The translations under genes and the position numbers were made by a program. A DNA stretch of 59,235 nt, taken from Clostridia bacterium (GTDB lineage Bacteria > Bacillota > Clostridia > Oscillospirales > Acutalibacteraceae). The DNA is taken from NCBI GenBank assembly GCA_024404145.1, contig JAKSQK010000009.1:1-59235 (forward strand). The letters are read 5' to 3'. The notes below the pieces were generated by a model. That model ran no database searches and was not told where the DNA came from. It saw only the letters and a program-made list of their open reading frames with translations. Each line of letters starts with the position of its first letter. The first letter of the stretch is position 1. Positions 28,194 through 36,511 of the stretch are shown piece by piece.

Positions 28194-29114
28194 ATGAGAC
28201 TTATTAAATTTTATGTTATAATTTTTTGTCTTTTTACTGCCGCTACTTTTGCGGCGGTAATAAGTTCGGAATATGTTGACGACTTCGCCGAGAAAGCGAG
28301 TGAAAACAGGATAGTTTATACGAGTTTGGGCGACAGCATTTCGGCAGGGTATGCGCTGCCAGATTATAAGGAAGACGGCACAGAAGTTGCCGAGTCTTTT
28401 GTTTCAAAATTCGGAAAAGAAATAAAGGCAACGGTAGTCAATAATCTTGCGGTAAGCGGAGCAAAAACCGAAGATTTACTGACACTACTTGACCTGCCCG
28501 AAACAGAGCAGGTAATAAAAAACTCCGATGTTATAACTATATCCATCGGCTCAAACGACTGTCTTTCTCCGGGATTAAATATACTTTATAATTCGGTTAA
28601 AGCAAAAGACCAAAATGAAATAATGAAAAAAATAGGCGCCATAAAAGACGATAAAATTCAACTTCTTTCGTATATCGGTATTTTGGCAAATTCGATAGAC
28701 CAAACAGAAGCGCAAAAAGAATTGCAAAACGGGGTTGAAAACTTCAAAAAGAATTTTACGAAAATTATTGATAAAATCAAACTTCAAAACAAGAGTTGCC
28801 TTATAATCGTAGAAAGTTTTTATAACCCGTATAAAGACTTCGTTTACGAAAAAAACGGAGTTAAACTTATAGCTTTCGGAGAGGCGGTTCAAAAATACAT
28901 TGATGAAATGAACGGATTTTTAGTTTCCCATAAATATTGCAACAAAAAATATTGCGTTGCGGATATATCGGCGATAGAAACGGCAAAAACGAATGTTTTA
29001 ATTGATGTTGACAATGCCGTTTTTTCGATAGACCCGCACCCTAATTTGCAAGGGCATAATTTTATTTTCGGGAAAACGCTCGAAGCTTACAACAAACAAA
29101 AATGCAACAAATAA
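28194..29114 (+). CDS. secreted SGNH/GDSL-family hydrolase
   Basis: A 306-residue protein with an N-terminal signal or anchor segment (residues 1-22). The SGNH blocks are: block I TSLGDSISAGYA with the nucleophile Ser near residue 49, block III 'ISIGSNDC', and block V 'DPHPNLQGH' with Asp and His near residue 280. It is likely an extracytoplasmic esterase or lipase-like enzyme; the substrate is unknown. It is the only plus-strand gene between dnaA and the R-M island and ends in a strong terminator. Confidence 0.85.
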   Translation: MRLIKFYVIIFCLFTAATFAAVISSEYVDDFAEKASENRIVYTSLGDSISAGYALPDYKEDGTEVAESFVSKFGKEIKATVVNNLAVSGAKTEDLLTLLDLPETEQVIKNSDVITISIGSNDCLSPGLNILYNSVKAKDQNEIMKKIGAIKDDKIQLLSYIGILANSIDQTEAQKELQNGVENFKKNFTKIIDKIKLQNKSCLIIVESFYNPYKDFVYEKNGVKLIAFGEAVQKYIDEMNGFLVSHKYCNKKYCVADISAIETAKTNVLIDVDNAVFSIDPHPNLQGHNFIFGKTLEAYNKQKCNK

Positions 29115-29134
29115 AGGCGCCAACAGGCGCCTTT
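29113..29134. terminator. bidirectional terminator
   Basis: AAAGGCGCC / GGCGCCTTT with an AACA loop and TTTTTT follows the SGNH gene and also sits just after the convergent Crp/Fnr gene stop. Confidence 0.9.
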
Positions 29135-29135
29135 T

Positions 29136-29801
29136 TTATTTCAAAATATAGAAAACATTTTTCTTAAAATCTATAATACCCTCTTTTTTCATCTTTGAAA
29201 GTTCTCTTGAAAGGGCGGTGCGATTTGTGCCGATATAGGTTGCCATATCTTCTCGGTTTAGCGGAACGGTTATCGTTTTTGAGTTTTTTTCAGGTATAAT
29301 TCCGCTTAAATAAGCGATGATTTTCTTTCGCAAAGTAGGTTTTGAGAGGACTTGTATTCGGCTGTTCATAACAAGCGGTCTTAAAGCGAGGGCTTTTGTA
29401 AATCTTTTTTGAAGAACGGGCAACAACTTGTCTTTTTTCTCCCCAAACAACACCTCGGGGTCAAGCCATAAAACAACCGACGGTCGGTTTGCCAAAATAT
29501 AAACTGGCGAATTTTCCGCCTTCAAAAATGCCAACGATTCGGCAAAGGTTGTTCCGACCGAAATTTCCCGCATAATCATTTTGTTGCCGTCGATATCGTC
29601 GATACATGCTTCGCACCCGCCTTCAAGCAACAAGCCGAAAAACTCATAGCGCTCATAATCGTTATGCAAAAATTCCCCTTTGCCGAAGCTTTCGGTTTTT
29701 CCGTGCATAAGCGATATAATTTCAAGGATTTTTTGTTCATCAAACCCCTCAAAAAACGGGTTTTTTGAAATTTGTTCGAGATATTTTCTGTCAATTTTCA
29801 T
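29136..29801 (-). CDS. Crp/Fnr-family transcriptional regulator
   Basis: A protein of about 221 residues with an N-terminal cyclic-nucleotide-binding-like beta barrel and a C-terminal winged helix-turn-helix (NREDMATYIGTNRTALSREL). No Cys cluster for an Fnr-type [4Fe-4S] is present, so the effector is unknown. The frame opens at 29849, but AAGG precedes the ATG at 29801 and this start avoids overlap with the MBL gene. It may regulate the upstream MBL hydrolase. Confidence 0.85.
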   Translation of the reverse strand: MKIDRKYLEQISKNPFFEGFDEQKILEIISLMHGKTESFGKGEFLHNDYERYEFFGLLLEGGCEACIDDIDGNKMIMREISVGTTFAESLAFLKAENSPVYILANRPSVVLWLDPEVLFGEKKDKLLPVLQKRFTKALALRPLVMNSRIQVLSKPTLRKKIIAYLSGIIPEKNSKTITVPLNREDMATYIGTNRTALSRELSKMKKEGIIDFKKNVFYILK

Positions 29802-29833
29802 AAAACTATCAAACCTTAAAATCAGGATATTAT

Positions 29834-30712
29834 TCAAACTTTTTGCCAAAGCATATAATTTTCTTCAAACTTAAAATCAACAAGACCCTGTTCCCGCATA
29901 ACCGAAAGAAAAGAACGAACAGTACTGCCGACAAGGGCATATTGCTGAGCCGTCATAACAAGAGAAAAACGGTCGAAAATCCGCTTTAACAGTTCTTCAA
30001 AAGCGACGGGCTCTTTCAAAAAGTCGAGGATTAAATCTTTTGTTTTAGAAACATTTTTGCGGTTTATGGCCAAAAGTTCGCTTATATCGGTTGTAGCATC
30101 GGCATGAGACGGCACAAAAACATCTGCCTTAAAATCGGCTAAAAAGTCGAGAGCATCAAGAAATTTTTGATAATCCCAGTAATAGCAGATGCCGTATTTT
30201 TTAAGAATATCCTCTCTCGAAACGGCATCGGCGATAAATGCGGTTTTGTCTTTTGTTAAAAAACCGACCATATTTTCGGTATGCCCGAAAAGCGGAATAA
30301 GTGTCATTCCGTTAGGCAAAACCTCTTCGCCAAGGGGCAAAACAACCGACCTTTGAGCCAACAAAAATTTGTTGTTAAGTTCTTTAACGGGCTTTCCGCC
30401 GTAGATGGCAAGGGGCTCAATGCTCGGGTTATTTGCAAAGTATTCTTCTGCGCCGAAAGCATAACATTTACAGCCCGTTTTTTCCTGAAAAAATCGGTTT
30501 CCGCCGATGTGGTCGGCATGAGAATGAGTGTTGAAAATCGCCGTAAGATGCCAGTTGTTTTGGTCAAGAACCCGCAAAATTCTCTTGGCGGCGGAAGAAT
30601 CGTTTCCGCTGTCAATTAAAACGACATCGTTCTCATTTATGCGAACAACACCGACTTTCGAAGGGCAGTCTATATAATAGTCGTTTTCGTTTATTTTAAT
30701 AAGGTCAAACAC
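29834..30712 (-). CDS. metallo-beta-lactamase-fold hydrolase
   Basis: A 292-residue MBL-fold protein. The metal motif THSHADHIGG is near residue 60; 'PLFGHTENMVGF' and 'FIADAV' give the later His and Asp. The C-terminal 80 residues are helical (winged-helix-like). Probably a thioesterase or glyoxalase-II-like hydrolase. Start codon GTG (30712). Its 5' leader is shared with the EF-hand gene at 44246. Confidence 0.85.
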   Translation of the reverse strand: MFDLIKINENDYYIDCPSKVGVVRINENDVVLIDSGNDSSAAKRILRVLDQNNWHLTAIFNTHSHADHIGGNRFFQEKTGCKCYAFGAEEYFANNPSIEPLAIYGGKPVKELNNKFLLAQRSVVLPLGEEVLPNGMTLIPLFGHTENMVGFLTKDKTAFIADAVSREDILKKYGICYYWDYQKFLDALDFLADFKADVFVPSHADATTDISELLAINRKNVSKTKDLILDFLKEPVAFEELLKRIFDRFSLVMTAQQYALVGSTVRSFLSVMREQGLVDFKFEENYMLWQKV

Positions 30713-30769
30713 AAAAAATCACCATTTCTTTCTTAAAGACACAAAATACGATGGAACTCACCGAAACGG
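30713..30769 (-). repeat. dispersed 5' leader repeat, copy 1
   Basis: The leader just before the MBL start codon matches 44247-44302 over about 55 bp, including a 21-bp identical block adjoining each start codon and a second block ACACAAAAT.CGATG. This copy has a degraded right arm compared with copy 2. Confidence 0.75.
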
Positions 30770-30859
30770 CGCCTTTATTATTCGTTAGCGAGAAGTATCA
30801 TGCAAATTTTCTTTACAAGAGAATTATACCGCAAAACGAAAGAATTAGCAAACAAAAAA

Positions 30860-30884
30860 GCACCTGCCGAATTTCGGCAGGTGC
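30860..30884 (-). terminator. terminator of the aminotransferase gene
   Basis: A 10-bp stem GCACCTGCCG / CGGCAGGTGC with a 5-nt loop lies 14 bp beyond the stop; a run of A on the plus strand gives the U tract on the minus strand. Confidence 0.85.
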
Positions 30885-30898
30885 AAAAAATTAAAAAA

Positions 30899-32002
30899 TC
30901 AGATATGTTTTGCAAGAGTTTCGAGGAACTTTTTGCAGTCGTCCGGATAAATGGCGCCCATGTTGGCAACCTGGAACATATTCATATCGTAATATTTACC
31001 TTTGCCCGGATAAACGGTGTAACCGTCTTCGGCCATTTCTGCAACAAATGTTGCAACATCCTTGCCTTCGGGAAGGAAAACGGAAGTAACGGTGTTTGCC
31101 ATTTGCTCTTCGGGGAGAAGGAATTTAAGACCCAACTTACGCATACCGTCTCTCAAAATACCGGCACATTCTTGGTATCTTTCGATACGACCTGCAAGAG
31201 TTTCTCTCTCCAAAGTCCAGTCAAGAGCGGCATCAAGAGCCCAGAATAAAGTAACATTCGGGGTGTTCGGGGTTTGATGATTTGATTTTGCGATATCATA
31301 ATGTTTGCCGAGGTTAAGGTAAACATTTTTGCCCTGAGAAGCGGGAACCTCGTCTAAAAGGTCTTTTTTAGCGCAGATGTAAGCGGCGCCGGGGAAAGCA
31401 CCTAAACATTTTCCGCCAACACTTGTGCAGATGTCGATATTGTTGTTAACAACATCAATAAACTGACCGGCAGCGGCGCTAACGCAGTCAACAAAGAGGC
31501 GTTTTCCGTATTTCTTTGCGAGTTCGCCAACTTCGTGTACCGAGTTAATCATACCGGTACTTGTTTCATGGAATACCATGCAGATATAAGTAATCTTCGG
31601 GTTGTTCTTTAATGCTTCTTCAACCTTTTCCAAATCGAACATTGTTGCCCATTCAAATTCAAGACGAACGGTGGGAACTTCGTATTTTGTAAGAATTTCG
31701 TCAAGACGGCCGCCGAAAACACCGTTGTTTAAGAGAAGAGCCATGTCGTCGCCCTTGAAAACAGAGCTTAAACAGGTTTCGTTAGCAGATGTTCCCGATC
31801 CGGAAACGATAAGTGAATAATAACTGTCGTCTGCCTGAAAAAGGCGCTTAACCTTTTCTTGAACATCGGCAAACATCTCTTCAAATTCAGGACTTCTGTG
31901 GCAGATGTCGTAATGCATCAATGCTTCACGGACAGGAGCTTCAACCATAACAGGTCCCGGGCTGAATAAAATGGATTTTTTAGCACATTTTCTTTCGCTC
32001 AT
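30899..32002 (-). CDS. PLP-dependent aminotransferase (AGXT/PhnW-like, class V)
   Basis: A 367-residue fold-type I enzyme. The likely PLP lysine is in 'CTSVGGKCLGAFPG' near residue 197; 'SGSGTSANE' binds the phosphate and 'FVDCVSAAAG' carries the PLP-ring Asp. It resembles 2-aminoethylphosphonate-pyruvate and alanine-glyoxylate transaminases; no phosphonate gene is nearby, so the substrate is open. A consensus promoter lies upstream and a strong terminator downstream, so it is monocistronic. The adjacent DeoR gene may regulate it. Confidence 0.83.
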   Translation of the reverse strand: MSERKCAKKSILFSPGPVMVEAPVREALMHYDICHRSPEFEEMFADVQEKVKRLFQADDSYYSLIVSGSGTSANETCLSSVFKGDDMALLLNNGVFGGRLDEILTKYEVPTVRLEFEWATMFDLEKVEEALKNNPKITYICMVFHETSTGMINSVHEVGELAKKYGKRLFVDCVSAAAGQFIDVVNNNIDICTSVGGKCLGAFPGAAYICAKKDLLDEVPASQGKNVYLNLGKHYDIAKSNHQTPNTPNVTLFWALDAALDWTLERETLAGRIERYQECAGILRDGMRKLGLKFLLPEEQMANTVTSVFLPEGKDVATFVAEMAEDGYTVYPGKGKYYDMNMFQVANMGAIYPDDCKKFLETLAKHI

Positions 32003-32060
32003 ATTTCATATCCTCTTTCAAATAAGTTGTGATGCGATACATTTGCGCACCGACAGCATA

Positions 32061-32089
32061 ATTTTATCACATAACACCACAAATGTCAA
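32061..32089 (-). promoter_or_regulatory. promoter of the aminotransferase gene
   Basis: On the minus strand TTGACA (32089-32084), 17 bp, TAAAAT (32066-32061), about 50 bp upstream of the start codon. Confidence 0.75.
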
Positions 32090-32112
32090 CTTTTTGTCAA
32101 ATAAAAATTCGG

Positions 32113-32889
32113 TTAAATTATGTCGATTTTAATGTTTTTCTTTTTTATAACTTTATAAATTCTTTCGGGGATAGTGTTTGCGTTATCGGTAACGATATGG
32201 TCGATTTGGTCTATGGAGCAATGGCGGTATGCCGCCTTTTTGCCGAACTTCGAACTGTCCGCCGCCAAAATAACCTTTGCCGAAGAATTTATCATTTCGG
32301 AAATTATTATGCCCTCGTCCTGCGAGGCACACATAGCGCCAAACTCGTCAATTCCCACAGCGCTTATTACAACAACATCGGCATGGTATTTTCTTATGTC
32401 CGCAACAACGGCAGAGCCGTAGGTGTAATGCTCGTCTGCATTAAATTTTCCGCCGAGGAGCAAAACCCCGATTTTTCGGGTTTCGGAGGCGACCTTTCCG
32501 AGTGTTTCGGCGATGGAAAGCGAGTTTGTGATAACGGTTACGGGCTCTTTTCGGTCGCCGAAATTTGTTATGGTTTCAACCGTAGTTCCCGCCGAAAGAA
32601 AAATCGTAGTAGAGTCTTTAATGGCAGCACCGACAAAGGCGCCGAGCTTTTGTTTTACCCTTTCGTTTGTGCTTTTTCTTTCGCTGTATTTGTGCTCTTG
32701 CGAGTTAACCCTAACGGGCACCGCACCGCCATGCACCTTTTCCAAAATACCTAAGCTTTCCAAAACATTTATATCTCTTCTTACCGTTTCGAGCGAAACG
32801 CCGAGCCGCTTCGCAGCATCGCTGATAATAACCTCTCCGTTTTCAAAAGCAAAGTCTTTTATAAACTTTTGTCTTGCATCAGATAACAT
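32113..32889 (-). CDS. DeoR-family transcriptional repressor
   Basis: A 258-residue protein with an N-terminal DeoR helix-turn-helix (ISDAAKRLGVSLETVRRDIN, residues about 22-41, then 'LEKVHGGAV'). The C-terminal sugar-phosphate-binding sensor has 'DSTTIFLSAGTTVETI' and 'AADSSKFG'. It likely senses a phosphosugar. Its gene ends 24 bp upstream of the promoter for the aminotransferase. Confidence 0.87.
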   Translation of the reverse strand: MLSDARQKFIKDFAFENGEVIISDAAKRLGVSLETVRRDINVLESLGILEKVHGGAVPVRVNSQEHKYSERKSTNERVKQKLGAFVGAAIKDSTTIFLSAGTTVETITNFGDRKEPVTVITNSLSIAETLGKVASETRKIGVLLLGGKFNADEHYTYGSAVVADIRKYHADVVVISAVGIDEFGAMCASQDEGIIISEMINSSAKVILAADSSKFGKKAAYRHCSIDQIDHIVTDNANTIPERIYKVIKKKNIKIDII

Positions 32890-32944
32890 AAATTTACCTC
32901 CATTACAAGAGAAATCTTACCATAAATCCTCAAAATTTTCAAGA

Positions 32945-32977
32945 AAAATGTTGTGTTTTCAAAAAACACAACATTTT
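32945..32977 (-). terminator. 15-bp inverted repeat between DUF4037 gene and deoR-like gene
   Basis: AAAATGTTGTGTTTT and its complement are separated by three bases. It follows the DUF4037 stop on the minus strand with a T-rich end, so it is most simply a terminator, though it could also be a repressor operator for the DeoR gene 56 bp downstream. Confidence 0.7.
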
Positions 32978-33023
32978 ATAAACCCGTTTTGAAAGTTCGT
33001 ATTTTATTTTTTCCATTTTGCGT

Positions 33024-33974
33024 TTAATCGCCAACCGCAACCAGAATATTCATATTCCGCACTATGCTGTCGGCTATCTTGTCATTTACGGAATATGCGT
33101 GTTTTTCAAGGTCTGCGCATATCGCATCGGTCAGTTGCCTTTCTTGAAGCTCGGTAATCGTTTCGGAAGCAATTTCCTCAATAGTGTTGTATTTGCGCTT
33201 TGCGACCGCAGTATCACGGTTATCGCCGAATAGCAAAAAAGACAGTTTTTCGGACAGTTCTTTGGCGCCGATAAGTTCTCGGAATGCACGAAAACTCCAT
33301 TTATAATAGGGCATATATCTGTCCCGAAGCAAAAAATGCACCTTCATTGCGGCGTTTACAAACTCTATGCAGCTAAGTTGTGCCGCCTCGGGTTCGCCGT
33401 GTTTTAATGAGCGTATAAAGTTATACTGCCCCGACTGCGCCATTATGAGAAGATTCCCCGCAAGGCGCTTTAATTTAATATCTTTTGGCATACAAATTAA
33501 GGTTTCTCTTATTTTTGAAAACTCGCCGTAGTTATCGAAAAATATATCGCCGTTGACCGCTTCCGCCAACGCATAATCGGGAAGCCGTAGCCATTGTTCC
33601 AAACTAAGCTTTCCATTTGCCGAGCCGACCGCTTTTAAGTAAAAATCAGCAGTTCTTATAACACCGTTTCTGTTTCCGCCGACAGGGGATATCGGTTGCC
33701 GTTTAATCCCTGCATATTCTTTCGGGAGCTTGGCATAAGCCCTTTCGAGCCGAAAGGCGCGTTTGCGGTCAACTATATCTTCATCGGGCAGGAAAATGCA
33801 AAAGCCCGGCTCAAAATCGTGGTCTTTTGATATTTCGTCGTCAAATCCGTAATGCTCCGACCCGCTACCCACAAAGCCCACCGCCAAAAACGGCAAAATA
33901 TCGGCAAATTCGCTTTGTAGCATAGGTTTGCCGAATTCCTCATAATATCCTCTTGCCATTTCAAGCCCGTTCAT
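33024..33974 (-). CDS. DUF4037 nucleotidyltransferase-like protein
   Basis: A 316-residue protein. 'FVGSGSEHYGFDDEISKDHDFEPGFCIFL' (residues about 34-62) is a nucleotidyltransferase-like GS...D.D pattern typical of DUF4037. The rest is helical and may bind nucleotides or RNA. Function unknown. It overlaps the TPR gene end by 14 bp, so the two are one operon and probably one functional unit. Confidence 0.78.
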   Translation of the reverse strand: MNGLEMARGYYEEFGKPMLQSEFADILPFLAVGFVGSGSEHYGFDDEISKDHDFEPGFCIFLPDEDIVDRKRAFRLERAYAKLPKEYAGIKRQPISPVGGNRNGVIRTADFYLKAVGSANGKLSLEQWLRLPDYALAEAVNGDIFFDNYGEFSKIRETLICMPKDIKLKRLAGNLLIMAQSGQYNFIRSLKHGEPEAAQLSCIEFVNAAMKVHFLLRDRYMPYYKWSFRAFRELIGAKELSEKLSFLLFGDNRDTAVAKRKYNTIEEIASETITELQERQLTDAICADLEKHAYSVNDKIADSIVRNMNILVAVGD

Positions 33975-34779
33975 AAATTTCCCTCGCCCTCCGACTTAGT
34001 TCTTTTTCTGTTAAAAAGTAGCCGTAATACCCGAACACGGGTGCACACTTTTCGCATACAAAAGCATAGTATCCGTCTTTTGGCAGACTTTCTGTGTTTA
34101 ACAGTTCCTCTGCTTTAAGAAGGAGATTATCTATTTCCTTTTCGCCGTTTTCGAGGCCGTCTCGGGCGGCTATAAGGTCGGCAATATTAAGGTATGTAAT
34201 GGCGCTTTCGAGTTCGCCGTTTTCCTGCTTTTCCATAACTTTTATGGCTTTATAAAACAAATCTTCCGCTTCCGAGAAATTTTTAAGTTCGGTAAGCGTC
34301 AAAGCCATATTGTTGTAAAGTCCGCCGAGCCGTTCATCATTTGAGTCAAGTGCTTCTTCATATATAATCTGTGCTTTGCGGTAAAGAGGCAGGGCATCTT
34401 CTGCCTTTCCGAATGCTTTATATCCCGTTGCGGCGTTTATAAGCGTTGTGCCGTATGTAACCGACTCATTCATATCCATAGAACTTGCAAGAGAAAGGGC
34501 TGTGCCGATAGAGGTAAGGCATTCCGTTTCTTTTTCGGTTTTGCGGTAAAGCCCGATTTGCTCATTAAGTATAGCGAGTTTTCCTCGCATATCGTGGCTC
34601 GAATCTGCTTCCATTAGCCAATACCTCAAATGTTTTTCCGCCGCATCATAGTTATTTTTGTTAAGGTAAGAGTCGAGCTTTTCCATAATTCGACCTATCG
34701 GGATAGGCGTAACCTCTGGGTGCATATTAAGTAGGCACCTGGGCTCTTCGTAATCGTCTTTTGATAAAAAATCGTTCAT
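33961..34779 (-). CDS. tetratricopeptide-repeat protein
   Basis: A 272-residue soluble protein built of about five TPR-like helical pairs from residue 35 to 220 (for example 'KAFGKAEDALPLYRKAQIIYEEAL' and 'TLTELKNFSEAEDLFYKAIKVM'). A scaffold, perhaps for the downstream DUF4037 enzyme. The N-terminal 'EPRCLLNMHPEVTPIPIGRIMEKLD' is not a TPR and could be a docking segment. Confidence 0.75.
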   Translation of the reverse strand: MNDFLSKDDYEEPRCLLNMHPEVTPIPIGRIMEKLDSYLNKNNYDAAEKHLRYWLMEADSSHDMRGKLAILNEQIGLYRKTEKETECLTSIGTALSLASSMDMNESVTYGTTLINAATGYKAFGKAEDALPLYRKAQIIYEEALDSNDERLGGLYNNMALTLTELKNFSEAEDLFYKAIKVMEKQENGELESAITYLNIADLIAARDGLENGEKEIDNLLLKAEELLNTESLPKDGYYAFVCEKCAPVFGYYGYFLTEKELSRRAREIYERA

Positions 34780-35105
34780 AGCAGAAATCCTCTCTCGCCT
34801 GCCTTTTCCAAGTTAGGAACACTCGGTTGTTATCATAAGTATCAGAAATTTTTAGCAATACCGAAACATTCAAACCCGAACCAGCCCAAAAGGGCGGTTT
34901 TAGGCATCTTTCGGCTCATTGTCGCACATAGGCGACAGCCATATATGCTTCGGTATGCAAAACCCGAGCGTTTAGATACTAAAAATCCCACACGGTTTTC
35001 GGTGCGGGATAATTTTTACACGGATCGGAGAGTAAATTGGAGAGTACTCTCATCAAAGCGTATTATTTAGTAAGTTATAGCGCCTTTTTGGGGCTTATTC
35101 ATTCA
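34780..35105. other. intergenic DNA downstream of the original lysS end
   Basis: No gene seen. It holds a hairpin at 34985-35010 (TCCCACAC / GTGCGGGA) followed by ATTTTT and part of an imperfect repeat at about 35070-35100 (see the neighbouring island). By the island model, this is chromosomal DNA that once followed lysS directly. Confidence 0.5.
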
Positions 35106-35124
35106 ATCGGCTTCATTGTCGGGA
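35106..35124. repeat. left attachment-site repeat (displaced lysS tail)
   Basis: The 19-bp repeat, with the following minus-strand codons ATT GAA TGA, reads as a LysS C-terminus. A run resembling a weak terminator hairpin follows (about 35078-35095). Confidence 0.8.
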
Positions 35125-35477
35125 TTAAGATTAGGTAGAAATTTCTTATAAAAATTATCTTACCTTAAAATGCCGAAAATTACTTTTACATTCCATAAGT
35201 TATACCGCATTTTTAGGGCATTTTGGGCTCTTTAAAATTATCTTATCTTATTGTAATTTATCGGTACATATCTTACCCGTGAAATGGTCTAAAAAGTGGC
35301 CCAAAATGACTTTTTTGGCCCAAAATTGGCCTGAATTTCAAGATGTGTTTTTGAATTATCCCATATTAAATATTGTTTTCGCTATATTGATTTTAATGGG
35401 CATTAACGGTTTTACACTTATTGTATGTAGACTTTTTGTATTCGTTGTGCTAGCTTTATAAAAAAGGAGATGGCGCT
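35125..35477. other. left end of the R-M island
   Basis: No gene. It contains 'AAATGGTCTAAAAAGTGG' (35282-35299), echoed at 38144 at the other end, and imperfect repeats of about 30 bp that echo 35070-35100. AAGGAG at about 35463 is the controller Shine-Dalgarno. Confidence 0.5.
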
Positions 35478-35687
35478 GTGGATATAGTAAAAGTTTTCGG
35501 AACAAATGTAAGAAAATATAGATTATCAATGAATGTTTCGCAAGAAAAGTTTGCAGAAATGACAGGTTTGCATAGAACATATATTAGTGATATTGAACGC
35601 TTTCAAAGAAGTATTTCATTAGAAAATATTCAAAAAATTGCGGATGCTATTGGAATAGAAACATACAAATTATTTATTGAAAATTAA
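35478..35687 (+). CDS. XRE-type controller protein of the R-M system
   Basis: A 69-residue single-domain helix-turn-helix protein: VFGTNVRKYRLSMNVSQEKFAEMTGLHRTYISDIER is a standard XRE fold. Small C-proteins like this act as timed activator/repressors for the endonuclease gene, which begins 49 bp downstream in the same direction. Start codon GTG at 35478. Confidence 0.85.
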   Translation: MDIVKVFGTNVRKYRLSMNVSQEKFAEMTGLHRTYISDIERFQRSISLENIQKIADAIGIETYKLFIEN

Positions 35688-35736
35688 AATTTGATTTATT
35701 GCACAAAAATAAAGAATTTAGCGAGGGTGAAATAAT

Positions 35737-36498
35737 ATGCCATTTAACAGTAAATTGTATAGAAATCAGTTGGGATTTACCAATCAAGGAAAACTTAAAA
35801 AATTTTTCAAATTTACTGATACGCAATATATAAATTGGGAAAAAATTGAAGGTCAGAACCAAAGGCTAAAAGAGATTTTTTCATCTATAAACGAAGCAAT
35901 ACACCAGTCTATAAAATGGGAAAATATGGATACTATCAATCAGGAAATAGATATAGCGTACAATATCATCCGTCAAAATAACATCATATGTCGATTAAAT
36001 AATTATGGTAGATATCCAGAGGATGTTTATTATAACTGGATGAGAGGATATGCCGTATGCAAATTTTTTGCTCCCGCCATTTCACTATTATTTGGAGTTG
36101 CGCAAGAAGATATTCAAACAGTTGGGCACGATAGCTTAACAAACATTGAGACATTTTCGCAGTCTCCTGTTGCTGATTTAGAAATAAATGTTAACGACAA
36201 TCGAATAAGGTTAGAAATACAATCTGGGTACACTGGTGAAAAGAACGACATTAAAGCGCACAAAGTTAAAGAAGCAAAACGCATATTTGAGCAAGAAGGC
36301 GTGTATACCTATGTTGTCCACTTTGATTTGTTTAACGGAATAGTGGCCATAGTAAATATTACAGACATTGACGATAATAACACGCATTGGGAAACGAGGA
36401 ATGAGATGGAAGGGCAAAAGGTATTTGCTATTCCAACTGAAGCTTTTAGATGGTTCATACCAGATGAAGTCCCGAATTATTTTGAAATATTGTATTGA
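35737..36498 (+). CDS. putative type II restriction endonuclease
   Basis: A 253-residue soluble protein not recognised at family level. 'SPVADLEINVNDNRIRLEIQSGY' (residues about 147-170) has Asp, a beta hairpin and then Glu-Ile-Gln, compatible with a PD-(D/E)xK core with Gln in place of Lys. The position between a controller and a convergent cytosine methyltransferase makes an endonuclease likely. The stop is TGA. The two genes converge with 13 bp between them. Confidence 0.65.
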   Translation: MPFNSKLYRNQLGFTNQGKLKKFFKFTDTQYINWEKIEGQNQRLKEIFSSINEAIHQSIKWENMDTINQEIDIAYNIIRQNNIICRLNNYGRYPEDVYYNWMRGYAVCKFFAPAISLLFGVAQEDIQTVGHDSLTNIETFSQSPVADLEINVNDNRIRLEIQSGYTGEKNDIKAHKVKEAKRIFEQEGVYTYVVHFDLFNGIVAIVNITDIDDNNTHWETRNEMEGQKVFAIPTEAFRWFIPDEVPNYFEILY

Positions 36499-36511
36499 TT
36501 CATTGAATGTT

